This document shows positions 26,720-34,733 of a stretch of 64,000 nucleotides of DNA, one piece after another. The notes below the pieces were generated by a model. That model ran no database searches and was not told the DNA's origin. It was given only the letters and a program-made list of their open reading frames with translations. The position numbers were made by a program, and so were the translations under genes. The DNA comes from Erwinia sp. E_sp_B01_1 (GTDB lineage: Bacteria > Pseudomonadota > Gammaproteobacteria > Enterobacterales > Enterobacteriaceae): positions 2,108,001 to 2,172,000 of the forward strand of contig NZ_CP142208.1 of assembly GCF_036865545.1 (NCBI RefSeq), in the 5' to 3' direction. Each line of letters starts with the position of its first letter. Position 1 is the stretch's first letter.

Positions 26720-27482
26720 TAACTGGATAACCGTGTTGACCCAGCTTCAGCAAAAAGGCAAACCCTGCGTTCTGCTGACGGTGCTGGATGAAAAAGGATC
26801 GGTGCCGCGTGACCGTGGCAGCAAAATGGTGGTTACGGCGGACAAAACCTGGCTGACAATTGGTGGAGGGCATCTGGAATTTCAGTGTATCGCCACCGCC
26901 AGAGAGATGCTGGCAACCGGTGAGTCCACAACACGCAGCGAACATTTCAACCTTGGTGCGCGGCTGGGACAGTGCTGCGGCGGCATGACCACCGTGCTGT
27001 TTGAGCCTCTTTTACAGGCACAGCCCCAAATCGTGGTGTTCGGCGCGGGCCACGTCGGACAGGCGCTGGTGACGCTGTTGGCGACGTTACCCTGTCACAT
27101 AACCTGGGTGGATGAACGGGCTGAGCAGTTCTCCAGCGTGCCTGATGGCGTAACTGTCTGCTGTTCTGAAGACCCCACCGAGCAGGTCAGCCTGATGCCC
27201 AAGGGCAGCTATTATGTGGTGATGACTCATCATCATCCCCGTGACCTTGAACTCTGTGAGCATATCCTTAAACGTGGCGATTACCGCTATTTTGGCGTCA
27301 TCGGATCGCAGACAAAACGCCAGCGCTTTGAATACCGGCTGGAGGGCAAAGGCTTCAGCCGCCAGCAGCTTGACACTATGCGTTGCCCGGTTGGTTTACC
27401 GGATGTGACCGGTAAACTCCCGGCCGAGATTGCGGTAGCGATAGCGGGAGAAATCATTGCCTGTTATCAACGGGCTGATTGA
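26709..27482 (+). CDS. xdhC: Xanthine dehydrogenase maturation factor XdhC
   Basis: 257-aa accessory protein that receives and sulphurates the molybdenum cofactor and inserts it into XdhB; not part of the final enzyme. The N-terminal XdhC/CoxI domain includes DEKGSVPRDRGSKMVV near residue 28, IGGGHLEF near 54 and GQCCGGM near 86. The C-terminal Rossmann part has GAGHVGQAL near 112 and YYVVMTHHHPRDLELCEHIL near 167. Its start lies inside the end of xdhB. It is followed by dcp after 59 bp with no terminator visible. Confidence 0.92.
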   Translation: MHPDNWITVLTQLQQKGKPCVLLTVLDEKGSVPRDRGSKMVVTADKTWLTIGGGHLEFQCIATAREMLATGESTTRSEHFNLGARLGQCCGGMTTVLFEPLLQAQPQIVVFGAGHVGQALVTLLATLPCHITWVDERAEQFSSVPDGVTVCCSEDPTEQVSLMPKGSYYVVMTHHHPRDLELCEHILKRGDYRYFGVIGSQTKRQRFEYRLEGKGFSRQQLDTMRCPVGLPDVTGKLPAEIAVAIAGEIIACYQRAD

Positions 27483-27541
27483 GTTGGCCTGACGGGATTA
27501 TCAGCCTATGCTGGAGTTCAACCAGTACAAGGAGATCAGCG

Positions 27542-29581
27542 ATGCAAGCCAACCCGTTCAGTCAGGCCAGTACTCTGCCTTACCAGGCACCGCCTTTTGA
27601 TAAGATCAGCGATCGGGATTATCGTCCGGCGCTGGAAGAAGCGATACGCCAGAAGCGCGAAGAAGTGCAGCAGCTGGCGGATAATCCTGAGGCTCCCTGT
27701 TTTGCAAATACCTTTGAGGCGCTGGAAAAATGCGGGTTAATGCTGCGGCGCGTGGAAAATGTCTTTGGTGCCATGACTTCCGCCAACACCAATGCCACTT
27801 TACAGGCGCTGGATGAAGAGATGTCGCCCCGGCTTGCGGCACTGAATGACGAAATCCACCTTAACAGCAAGCTTTTCAGCCGCCTTGATCAGGTTTACCA
27901 GCAGCGCGATGCCGCAGGTTTATCCGGTGAAGCGCTGCGGCTGACAGAGGTCATCTGGCAAAAATTTCAGCTTGCGGGTGCCAGTCTTGCCGAACAGCAA
28001 AAAACCGAACTGAAAGCCCTGAATCAGCAGGCTGCCACGCTGAGCACGCAGTTCACTAACCGTCTGCTGGCCGGGACCAAAGCCGGGGGACTGATTATTA
28101 CCGATCAGGAGCAACTGGCTGGCCTGAGTCCGGCTGAGCTGGCCGTGGCGGCCCAGGCCGCCGCCGAGCGTGGATTGCAGGGCCAGTGGTGGCTGGCACT
28201 GCAAAACACTACGCAGCAGCCCGTTTTGCAGAACCTTGGAAACCGGGAAACGCGTGAAGCCTTGTTCGATCATGCCTGGCGACGCACTGAAAAAAACGAT
28301 GCTAACGACACCCGCCAGCTGATAGTGCAACTCGCCGCTGTCCGTGCGCAGCAGGCGCAGTTGCTTGGTTTCAGCAGTTTTGCTGAGTGGAAATTGCAGG
28401 ATCAGATGGCGAAAACGCCTCAGGCAGCGCTGGAATTTATGCGGGCTATCGTTCCCGCGGCCACCCGTCGTGCCACAAGAGAGGCCGCAGATATTCAGGC
28501 GGTAATCGATCGTAAAGAGCGCTTCAGCCTGGCGCCCTGGGACTGGCTGTTCTATGCCGAACAGGTTCGTGCTGAGAAATACGATCTGGATGAAAGTCAG
28601 ATCAAACCCTATTTTGAAGTGACCAGCGTGCTGGAAAACGGCGTGTTCTACGCTGCCACGCAGCTTTTTGGCATCACCTTCGCGCGGCGCAGCGATATTC
28701 CTGTCTGGCATCCGGACGTTTGCGTGTATGAGATCATCGACAAAAATGGTCTGCCGATGGCGCTGTTCTACACCGACTTTTTCAAAAGAGAGAGCAAGGG
28801 CGGCGGGGCCTGGATGAGTAACTTCGTCGACCAGTCCCGCCTGCTCGGCACGCAACCGGTGATTTATAATGTCTGCAACTACACCAAACCTCCGGAAGGC
28901 CAGTCTGCACTGATCTCCTGGGATGACGTGATCACCCTGTTTCACGAATTCGGTCATACCCTGCACGGCCTGTTTGCTGAGCAGCGCTATCCCAGCCTGT
29001 CCGGCACCAATACACCCCGGGATTTTGTCGAATTCCCTTCGCAAATCAATGAACACTGGGCCAGCAATGAGCAGGTGTTTAGCCACTATGCCCGCCACTG
29101 TGAGACCGGCGAACCCATGCCTCAGGCATTGCGGGACAAGCTGGTGAAAGCCAGCAGGTTCAATAAAGGCTACGACATGACCGAGCTGCTGGCCGCCGCC
29201 TTGCTGGATCTCCACTGGCACAGCCTGCCGGCTGATGCCCCTCAACAGGAAGTGGCCAGCTTTGAAAAAAGTGCCTTACAGGCTGATAACATCGATCTGC
29301 CGCAGGTCCCCCCTCGTTACCGTTCGAGCTATTTCCAGCATATCTGGGGAAATGGCTATGCCGCAGGCTACTACGCCTATATCTGGACGCAGATGCTGGC
29401 AGACGATGGATTTGAGTGGTTTAACGAGCAGGGCGGTCTGACCGCCGAAAACGGTCAGATTTTCCGGGAGAAAATACTCTCACGGGGTAACAGCGAGGAT
29501 CTCAGGCAGCTGTATGCAGAGTGGCGCGGTCATGATCCGGAGATTGAACCGATGCTGATTAACCGTGGGCTGAAAGAGTAA
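27542..29581 (+). CDS. dcp: Peptidyl-dipeptidase Dcp
   Basis: 679-aa M3-family zinc metallopeptidase that removes C-terminal dipeptides (E. coli 681). The zinc motif HEFGH is near residues 468-472 in LFHEFGHTLHGLFAEQRYPSLSGT, followed by EFPSQINEHW near 500. The ATG at 27542 has AAGGAGATC upstream and gives the MQANPFSQ start; upstream in-frame starts lack support. It is 59 bp after xdhC on the same strand. Read-through from the purine operon is possible, although dcp is an ancestral neighbour of ydfG and probably has its own promoter. Confidence 0.94.
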   Translation: MQANPFSQASTLPYQAPPFDKISDRDYRPALEEAIRQKREEVQQLADNPEAPCFANTFEALEKCGLMLRRVENVFGAMTSANTNATLQALDEEMSPRLAALNDEIHLNSKLFSRLDQVYQQRDAAGLSGEALRLTEVIWQKFQLAGASLAEQQKTELKALNQQAATLSTQFTNRLLAGTKAGGLIITDQEQLAGLSPAELAVAAQAAAERGLQGQWWLALQNTTQQPVLQNLGNRETREALFDHAWRRTEKNDANDTRQLIVQLAAVRAQQAQLLGFSSFAEWKLQDQMAKTPQAALEFMRAIVPAATRRATREAADIQAVIDRKERFSLAPWDWLFYAEQVRAEKYDLDESQIKPYFEVTSVLENGVFYAATQLFGITFARRSDIPVWHPDVCVYEIIDKNGLPMALFYTDFFKRESKGGGAWMSNFVDQSRLLGTQPVIYNVCNYTKPPEGQSALISWDDVITLFHEFGHTLHGLFAEQRYPSLSGTNTPRDFVEFPSQINEHWASNEQVFSHYARHCETGEPMPQALRDKLVKASRFNKGYDMTELLAAALLDLHWHSLPADAPQQEVASFEKSALQADNIDLPQVPPRYRSSYFQHIWGNGYAAGYYAYIWTQMLADDGFEWFNEQGGLTAENGQIFREKILSRGNSEDLRQLYAEWRGHDPEIEPMLINRGLKE

Positions 29582-29613
29582 TCAGCCCTGCGTTAAAGGC
29601 TGGAAAGTAAAAG

Positions 29614-29635
29614 CCGGGGCGGCACTTCGCCCCGG
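29614..29635. terminator. dcp/hpxO convergent hairpin
   Basis: Perfect 8-bp GC-rich stem CCGGGGCG / CGCCCCGG with a 6-nt loop, between convergent genes. T tracts are weak. Confidence 0.6.
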
Positions 29636-29734
29636 TAGCTTCAGGCCAGCACGCAACAATGAATAATGCTGCATTTCTTCCTGTTATTAAGGCCAGTTCG
29701 CCATAGTGACAATCACCGGTCATTTCCCCAGAAT

Positions 29735-30892
29735 TCAGGCCAGCGGGCCACCCTGAATGGTGTCGCACATGCCGCTGATAATACGTTCGCCGGTTTCACT
29801 TTTCAGATCTTCATACCACTGCTGCGTGACGTCCATCTCTTTGCCGTGGGTCACATCGCAGCGTTTACGGGCCTTCAGCACCAGATCTTTCACCCGGTCA
29901 GCGCGCTTAAACTGATAGCGCAGCAGGGCGTCTTCAATGCCCAGCGAATTCGTCTGCAGACTATTGGCCAGCACCACCGCATCTTCCATCGCCGCACATC
30001 CCCCCTGACCAATATCGGGCGTGGTGCTGTGGGCTGCATCCCCCAGCAGCGCTACCCGGCCTTTAACCAGTTCCGGGAAGGGATCGATATCATGAATTTC
30101 TACCCGGTTGGTGGTGTCGGGATTGATCTGCTCAATGAGTTTTTGTACCGGTCCGGCCCAGCCAGTAAAGTAGCGGGTCAGATCTTCACGGACGGTGCTG
30201 CGATCTTCGTCAAGCCCCGCAGGCAGCGGCACATCAAAGAAGAAGTAAAAACGATTACTGGCCACCGGCATCAGCGAAACCCGCTTTCCTTCACCGACAA
30301 AGGTGGTCCATTGCTGTGCCGGGGCGATGCTTTCATCAATGTCCACCAGCCCGTTCCAGTTCACATAGCCGGCGTAACGGCGTTCAACGGTTCGGTTCAG
30401 CACATATTGGCGTACCACGGAGTGGGTGCCATCACAGGCAATCAGTAAATCGCCCTGGGCCCGGCTGCCATCTTCAAACCATGCCGTCACGCCATTTTCG
30501 TCCTGCTCCACGCGGGCAACACGTTTGCCAAACTGCACTTTTTCGCGGCCATAAGTATCCAGCAACATTGCCTGTAACGCGGCCCGTGCAACAGGGTAAG
30601 GACGTTCACCCGAATCGGTAACCAGAGGTTCAAGACTGAACCGGGTCAGCGTTGTGCCTGTCTGCCAGTCGTGATAGGCCATAGAGTGCATCGGGCCGCC
30701 AAGCTGGCGCAGTTTTTCTTTCATCCCGAGAAAATTCAGGCACTTGACGCCATTTGGCCAGACGGATATCGCCGCACCAACCGGCCTGATCTCCTTAACG
30801 GCTTCATACACCTCAGACTCTATGCCAAAACGCTGCAGGGCTATTGCCGTGCACATGCCGCCGATACCGGCACCAATTACTATTGCTTTCAT
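29735..30892 (-). CDS. hpxO: FAD-dependent urate hydroxylase HpxO
   Basis: 385-aa flavoprotein monooxygenase converting urate to 5-hydroxyisourate with NADH and oxygen. The FAD fingerprint GAGIGG is at residues 7-12, the DG motif region near 155, and GDAAHSTTPDIGQGG near 285-299. Distinctive matches to Klebsiella HpxO are the MKAIVIGAGIGG start, AISVWPNGVKCL, YVNWNGLVDIDE, EGKRVSLMP and the C-terminal ETGERIISGMCDTI. AAGGAGAG precedes the ATG. It continues the pathway begun by guaD and xdhABC. The downstream enzymes (hydroxyisourate hydrolase, OHCU decarboxylase) are not in this window. Confidence 0.9.
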   Translation of the reverse strand: MKAIVIGAGIGGMCTAIALQRFGIESEVYEAVKEIRPVGAAISVWPNGVKCLNFLGMKEKLRQLGGPMHSMAYHDWQTGTTLTRFSLEPLVTDSGERPYPVARAALQAMLLDTYGREKVQFGKRVARVEQDENGVTAWFEDGSRAQGDLLIACDGTHSVVRQYVLNRTVERRYAGYVNWNGLVDIDESIAPAQQWTTFVGEGKRVSLMPVASNRFYFFFDVPLPAGLDEDRSTVREDLTRYFTGWAGPVQKLIEQINPDTTNRVEIHDIDPFPELVKGRVALLGDAAHSTTPDIGQGGCAAMEDAVVLANSLQTNSLGIEDALLRYQFKRADRVKDLVLKARKRCDVTHGKEMDVTQQWYEDLKSETGERIISGMCDTIQGGPLA

Positions 30893-30920
30893 CTGTCTCT
30901 CCTTTATCTCTTAAGGATGA

Positions 30921-30936
30921 AGCAATTTTTGTACCA
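30921..30936 (-). promoter_or_regulatory. Sigma-54 promoter of hpxO
   Basis: The minus strand reads TGGTACAAAAATTGCT, with invariant GG-N10-GC and one difference from TGGCAC-N5-TTGCT. The start site would be about 18 bp before the hpxO ATG, close to its ribosome site. Confidence 0.7.
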
Positions 30937-30983
30937 GTTTCCGAAGTTCTCCGGAGCTTGATTACATGGGGGATTTCAGCGCT

Positions 30984-31001
30984 ATGAAACGATGGTTTCA
31001 T
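30984..31001. promoter_or_regulatory. Inverted repeat in hpxO/racemase control region
   Basis: ATGAAAC-GATG-GTTTCAT is a perfect 7-bp inverted repeat; the half-site ATGAAACGA recurs at about 31051-31059. It is a candidate site for a pathway-specific regulator. Confidence 0.5.
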
Positions 31002-31027
31002 GCAATCCCTGCATTATCAGGAGGCAT

Positions 31028-31044
31028 TGCACTATGTTGGTGAG
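31028..31044. promoter_or_regulatory. NtrC-like site upstream of hpxO
   Basis: TGCACTATGTTGGTGAG resembles TGCACCA-N3-TGGTGCA; the left half and TGGTG of the right half are intact. It lies about 125 bp upstream of the predicted sigma-54 start site of hpxO. Confidence 0.5.
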
Positions 31045-31140
31045 CTGATAATGAAACGACTGCAATTAAGTGCAGCAACAAGTTGGCAAAGAGAAGGATA
31101 TTTGTCACAGTGACTTTCCAGCTTATCCGGAGACGCCATT

Positions 31141-31776
31141 ATGGCCATTATTGCCTGTCTGCATGCTGCAAGAAGTAACATCGCTGTTTTTGAAGAAGCG
31201 CTGAATGCGCTTGAATTTGAGGATGTTGAGTTGCTGCATCGGGTCGAAAGCCAGTGGCTGGACCAGGCAGTAGAAGCCAGCGAAGTCACGCCTGAAATTG
31301 CGGAACATGTCCGGCAGGCCATTGAAGAGTTATGCCAGCACGCTGATGCGGTGATTGTCACCTGCACCACATTGGGTGTGGTCGCCTGGGATGCCAGGCA
31401 GTTCAGCAAACCCGTATTGCGGATCGATGCCACGCTGGCAAAAGCGGCGTCACGTTATCACGGCTCTGTTCTGGTGCTGTGCACCGCGCAAAGTACCCTG
31501 GAATCCACTACACATCTCTTCGCTGCCTTTGTCACCGGCGACAGGCTGGCCGTGGAGCTAATCCCCCGAGCCTGGGCATACTTTAATGACGGCGACATTG
31601 AAGCCTACCACCGTGAGATTGCCCACTATATTCAGCAGCGTCCTGAGTGTGCGCTGGGCTGTATCGTGCTGGCTCAGGCTTCGATGGCCGGGGCAGAAAA
31701 ATATATCCACAGTACGCTGGCCGTTCTGACCGGGCCGCAGGTTGTGCTGCAGGCGGCAATCGAAGCCACCTGGTGA
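31141..31776 (+). CDS. Asp/Glu/hydantoin racemase family protein
   Basis: 211-aa cytosolic protein of the two-cysteine, cofactor-free racemase superfamily. The first catalytic cysteine candidate is Cys75 in VTCTTLG and the second is Cys173 in CALGCIVLAQASM, followed by the usual small-residue loop. Members racemise aspartate, glutamate, hydantoins or allantoin (HpxA), or decarboxylate malonates. It is divergent from hpxO and next to guaD-xdhABC, so a role with a purine breakdown product such as allantoin is possible but not shown. It is shorter than typical allantoin racemases (about 245 aa). GGAG precedes the ATG. Confidence 0.7.
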   Translation: MAIIACLHAARSNIAVFEEALNALEFEDVELLHRVESQWLDQAVEASEVTPEIAEHVRQAIEELCQHADAVIVTCTTLGVVAWDARQFSKPVLRIDATLAKAASRYHGSVLVLCTAQSTLESTTHLFAAFVTGDRLAVELIPRAWAYFNDGDIEAYHREIAHYIQQRPECALGCIVLAQASMAGAEKYIHSTLAVLTGPQVVLQAAIEATW

Positions 31777-31860
31777 CCTGCAAAAAAGTCAGAACAGCAG
31801 GGGAAAAGTGTTTTAAGCTGAATGTCCAATACGTTAGGTTCTGCTTCACCAGGAAATCCC

Positions 31861-32307
31861 ATGTTCGATCTGACTTTATTTATCCTGCTTTTTCTGGCTG
31901 GCCTGAGTTATTTCAGCCACAACATGACCGTAGCCATAGCCTTACTGACGCTGATTGTAGTGCGAATGACGCCTCTGAACGCCATGTTTCCCTGGATTGA
32001 AAAGCAGGGGGTCACGGTGGGGATCATTATTCTTACCATCGGCGTAATGGCGCCCATCGCCAGCGGGGCCATCCCAACGACCACGCTGATGCATTCATTT
32101 CTCAACTGGAAATCCCTGCTGGCTATCGGCATTGGCATTTTTGTTTCCTGGGTAGGCGGACGCGGCGTTACGCTGATGAGCAGCCAGCCCAGCGTGGTCG
32201 GCGGTTTATTGATAGGCACCATCATTGGGGTATCCCTGTTTCGTGGCGTGCCTGTTGGGCCACTGATTGCCGCGGGTCTGGTTTCCCTGTTTATCGGCAA
32301 GATGTAA
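31861..32307 (+). CDS. yeaL: Membrane protein YeaL (DUF441/UPF0756)
   Basis: 148-aa inner-membrane protein with four to five helices and no known function; orthologue of E. coli YeaL by length and by the pattern [33 protein letters not shown] and [25 protein letters not shown]. The ATG at 31861 with AGGAAAT upstream gives the usual MFDLTLF-type start. It is a monocistronic-looking gene between the racemase and an unknown protein. Confidence 0.85.
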   Translation: MFDLTLFILLFLAGLSYFSHNMTVAIALLTLIVVRMTPLNAMFPWIEKQGVTVGIIILTIGVMAPIASGAIPTTTLMHSFLNWKSLLAIGIGIFVSWVGGRGVTLMSSQPSVVGGLLIGTIIGVSLFRGVPVGPLIAAGLVSLFIGKM

Positions 32308-32425
32308 ACGGCCGGCACGTTTTTAAAATCCTGGTTCGGGTGGTCATACCCAGGTAGAGGCGCGCACTGATTTCTACGGGCCCGTCTGCTATGATTGCGC
32401 TCTTTTTTTATACGGGGTATCACCA

Positions 32426-32845
32426 GTGAGCAATAAACAGGACAAACGTGCAAAACGCGCCAAAGTGAAAGCGAAACAGGCTAACAATGCGCGCGCGCGT
32501 GGCAAGCAGTTGGATGCGGTAGGGCGCCAGAGTTATGTTGCCACCCCGGAGATGCTGGAACTGTTTGCCACCTTGCCCGAGCTGGATGAGAACGGCGCGA
32601 TGCCGTTTGTGGCAGAGGTTTATCGCTGGTCAGATGAAGAGTATGGCTTCGAGGGCACAGGGCGTGAAAACGATATGCTCCAGGTTGCGGCGCTGTGCGT
32701 GTTGTATATCCACTGGCGCACCAGTGGCGGTTCAACCACGCTGATGCAGAATGAGATGATTGAAGCCGCCATCCGCTTAACGGAAGAAAACGAAGTTTTC
32801 AAAACCGAATACGACGCTGCCGAAGCTGCCGCTCAGGCGGAATAA
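32426..32845 (+). CDS. Conserved hypothetical protein, basic N-terminus
   Basis: 139-aa soluble protein I do not recognise. The first 28 residues are strongly basic (SNKQDKRAKRAKVKAKQANNARARGK), suggestive of nucleic-acid or ribosome contact. The rest is acidic and helical with LFATLPELDENGAMPFVAEVYRWSDEEYGFEG and a C-terminal run TEENEVFKTEYDAAEAAAQAE. There is no signal peptide or membrane segment. The start is a GTG at 32426, which begins SNKQ, with GGGGTATCACC upstream. It looks like a real gene because the protein is compositionally coherent and sits in a clean gap, but its function is unknown. Confidence 0.7.
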   Translation: MSNKQDKRAKRAKVKAKQANNARARGKQLDAVGRQSYVATPEMLELFATLPELDENGAMPFVAEVYRWSDEEYGFEGTGRENDMLQVAALCVLYIHWRTSGGSTTLMQNEMIEAAIRLTEENEVFKTEYDAAEAAAQAE

Positions 32846-32909
32846 CGGGCAGGGTGTTGATGACCTGTCGCGGTGGTGCAATGGGCAGGTTGTGGACATT
32901 GGCAAACAA

Positions 32910-32927
32910 GGGCGGATTGCTCCGCCC
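32910..32927. terminator. Hairpin between unknown gene and dehydrogenase
   Basis: GGGCGGA-TTGC-TCCGCCC forms a perfect 7-bp stem with a tetraloop between convergent genes; CATTTCT follows on the plus strand. Confidence 0.6.
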
Positions 32928-32941
32928 CATTTCTCACCCAG

Positions 32942-34216
32942 TCAACCCGGATAAATACCGCGATCTTTACGGGCCATCAGAATACGTTCACAGGCCACAA
33001 TATAGGCTGCGGTGCGCAGGCTGCACTCTTTCTCTCCGGCTTTGTCCCAGACATGCACCATGGCTTCCGTCATGATTTTGTCCATGCGATTGTTAATTTC
33101 ACTTTCGCTCCAGAAGAAACTGGCCATGTCCTGTACCCACTCGAAGTAGCTGACCGTTACGCCACCGGCGTTACAGATCACGTCCGGCACCACGGTGATG
33201 CCCCGTGACGTCAGCATATCATCGGCGTCGGGATAGGTCGGGCCATTGGCACCTTCAAGCACCAGCTTGCAGCTCAGCACTTCGGCACGCTCGCGGGTGA
33301 TCTGACCTTCCAGCGCGGCCGGGATCAGAATATCCATCGGTGTAGTCCAGAAAGCTTCGCTGTCGATCTCTTCTGCACCAGGGAAACCAGCAATGACCTT
33401 ATTTTTGTGCTGCCATTCGCTCAGCGCGGTCAGGTTTATGCCCCCGGCATTGTAAAGGGTGGCGGAGTGATCCTGAATCACCACGACGCGCGCGCCAGCT
33501 TCAACAAACAGACGTGCCGCTTCACTTCCTACATTACCAAAGCCCTGCACGGCAATCTTCGCCCCTTCAACTTCAATCCCTGAGCGACGCGCGACCTCAC
33601 GGCCAGTGATATAGACGCCCCGTCCGGTGGCTTTTTCACGTCCCAGAGACCCGCCCAGATGAATAGGTTTACCGGTGACAACGCCGGTGATAGTGGTGCC
33701 GTGGTTCATGGAGTAGGTATCCATCATCCAGGCCATCACTTTGGCATTGGTGCCGACATCCGGTGCGGGAATATCTTTCTGCGGGCCGATAATCAGGCCG
33801 ATCTCACTGGTATAGCGGCGGGTCAGGCGTTCCAGCTCATCTTCGGAGAGCTTGAAAGGATCGACACGAATCCCGCCTTTAGCCCCGCCATAAGGCAGGT
33901 TTACCGCAGCACATTTAATGGTCATCCAGGCTGACAGCGCCATCACTTCATTCAGATCCACATTGGGATGGTAACGGACGCCCCCTTTCCCCGGCCCGCG
34001 CGAGAGGTTGTGCTGTACGCGGAAACCTTCGAAATGGCGGATGGTGCCGTCGTCCATCTGTAGCGGGATATCGACTATCAGCGCGCGTTTAGGCCGACGA
34101 AGGGTATCGATCCAGCGGTTAAGTTCGCCGAGATAGGGTGCCACGCGGTCGATTTGCTGTAAGTAAGTTGACCAGGCCGTTGTGCTGCCTTCCGAAATGT
34201 AAGATAGCTTATCCAT
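32942..34216 (-). CDS. Glu/Leu/Phe/Val dehydrogenase (glutamate dehydrogenase type)
   Basis: 424-aa amino-acid dehydrogenase, most like short hexameric glutamate dehydrogenases that interconvert glutamate and 2-oxoglutarate plus ammonia. The substrate site LPYGGAKGG with the catalytic lysine is near residues 103-111; the Rossmann motif GFGNVG is near 219. The C-terminal [11 protein letters not shown] is typical of the Bacillus RocG/GudB-like and proteobacterial short class rather than the 447-aa NADP enzyme GdhA of E. coli. Cofactor preference is uncertain, and a catabolic, NAD-linked role is an inference from class. It is transcribed alone. Confidence 0.85.
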   Translation of the reverse strand: MDKLSYISEGSTTAWSTYLQQIDRVAPYLGELNRWIDTLRRPKRALIVDIPLQMDDGTIRHFEGFRVQHNLSRGPGKGGVRYHPNVDLNEVMALSAWMTIKCAAVNLPYGGAKGGIRVDPFKLSEDELERLTRRYTSEIGLIIGPQKDIPAPDVGTNAKVMAWMMDTYSMNHGTTITGVVTGKPIHLGGSLGREKATGRGVYITGREVARRSGIEVEGAKIAVQGFGNVGSEAARLFVEAGARVVVIQDHSATLYNAGGINLTALSEWQHKNKVIAGFPGAEEIDSEAFWTTPMDILIPAALEGQITRERAEVLSCKLVLEGANGPTYPDADDMLTSRGITVVPDVICNAGGVTVSYFEWVQDMASFFWSESEINNRMDKIMTEAMVHVWDKAGEKECSLRTAAYIVACERILMARKDRGIYPG

Positions 34217-34413
34217 AACAAACCTTTCTTTAATTAGTTAAATGTACTGCTAAACCAGGGAGGATTTGGTGCATCTGACTTCTGCGAAACGGAATCTACC
34301 ACTAATTCATGTAACTATTTGGTTAATTTCATGTGAATTTTAATGGTGAATGAGTGTGGGGGAGGGAAACGCCGAATAAATAGTTAATCTTTGCAGCCCG
34401 ACAGCAGGCCAGA

Positions 34414-34428
34414 TGAGAATTATTCTTA
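34414..34428. promoter_or_regulatory. Fur-box-like palindrome overlapping a -10 element
   Basis: TGAGAATTATTCTTA resembles the 7-1-7 Fur motif TGATAATNATTATCA (about 12 of 15 positions) and has a perfect AGAAT-T-ATTCT core. TATAAT at 34427-34432 overlaps it. Confidence 0.45.
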
Positions 34429-34450
34429 TAATTATGCAATCTAAGTGCAT

Positions 34451-34473
34451 AGCCGGTGCTACGGCTTTATTTT
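34451..34473 (+). terminator. Short terminator-like hairpin, no upstream gene
   Basis: AGCCG-GTGCTA-CGGCT followed by TTATTTTCT. It lies about 20 bp after the TATAAT at 34427 and 260 bp before eptB, so it could end a short RNA or attenuate a leader. Confidence 0.4.
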
Positions 34474-34733
34474 CTAAAACTTTGAATGCGATCAAACTCT
34501 GAAGAAACGCGGCTGAAACAGCGGGGTGGCTGAAGGTTTATAAGCAGGGCCAGTTCAAGGCAGAGGGGCTCACTCACTTTTCGTTACATTATAACACCCG
34601 CTTTTTTTCCGTTTCGTTAAACTCCTGTTTCTTTACTTTGTCTGACACTCTGCTTACGCATTACTGTGGCAGCTTGCAGATCGCTAACGCGCTGTTTCTG
34701 GCATGACATTCACCAGCAATTACGAAGAACCAG

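Larger units (their letters stand above)
34217..34733. other. Intergenic region with Fur-like box and hairpin
   Basis: 517 bp between the divergent dehydrogenase and eptB genes without a gene-like frame. It contains a Fur-box-like palindrome, an overlapping TATAAT and a U-tailed hairpin (34414-34473). The rest must hold both genes' promoters; I could not identify them. Confidence 0.55.

Noticed and set aside
27920..29245. A 441-codon minus-strand frame opposite dcp
   Set aside because: It is a mirror of a well-matched M3 peptidase gene with no motif or start signal of its own.
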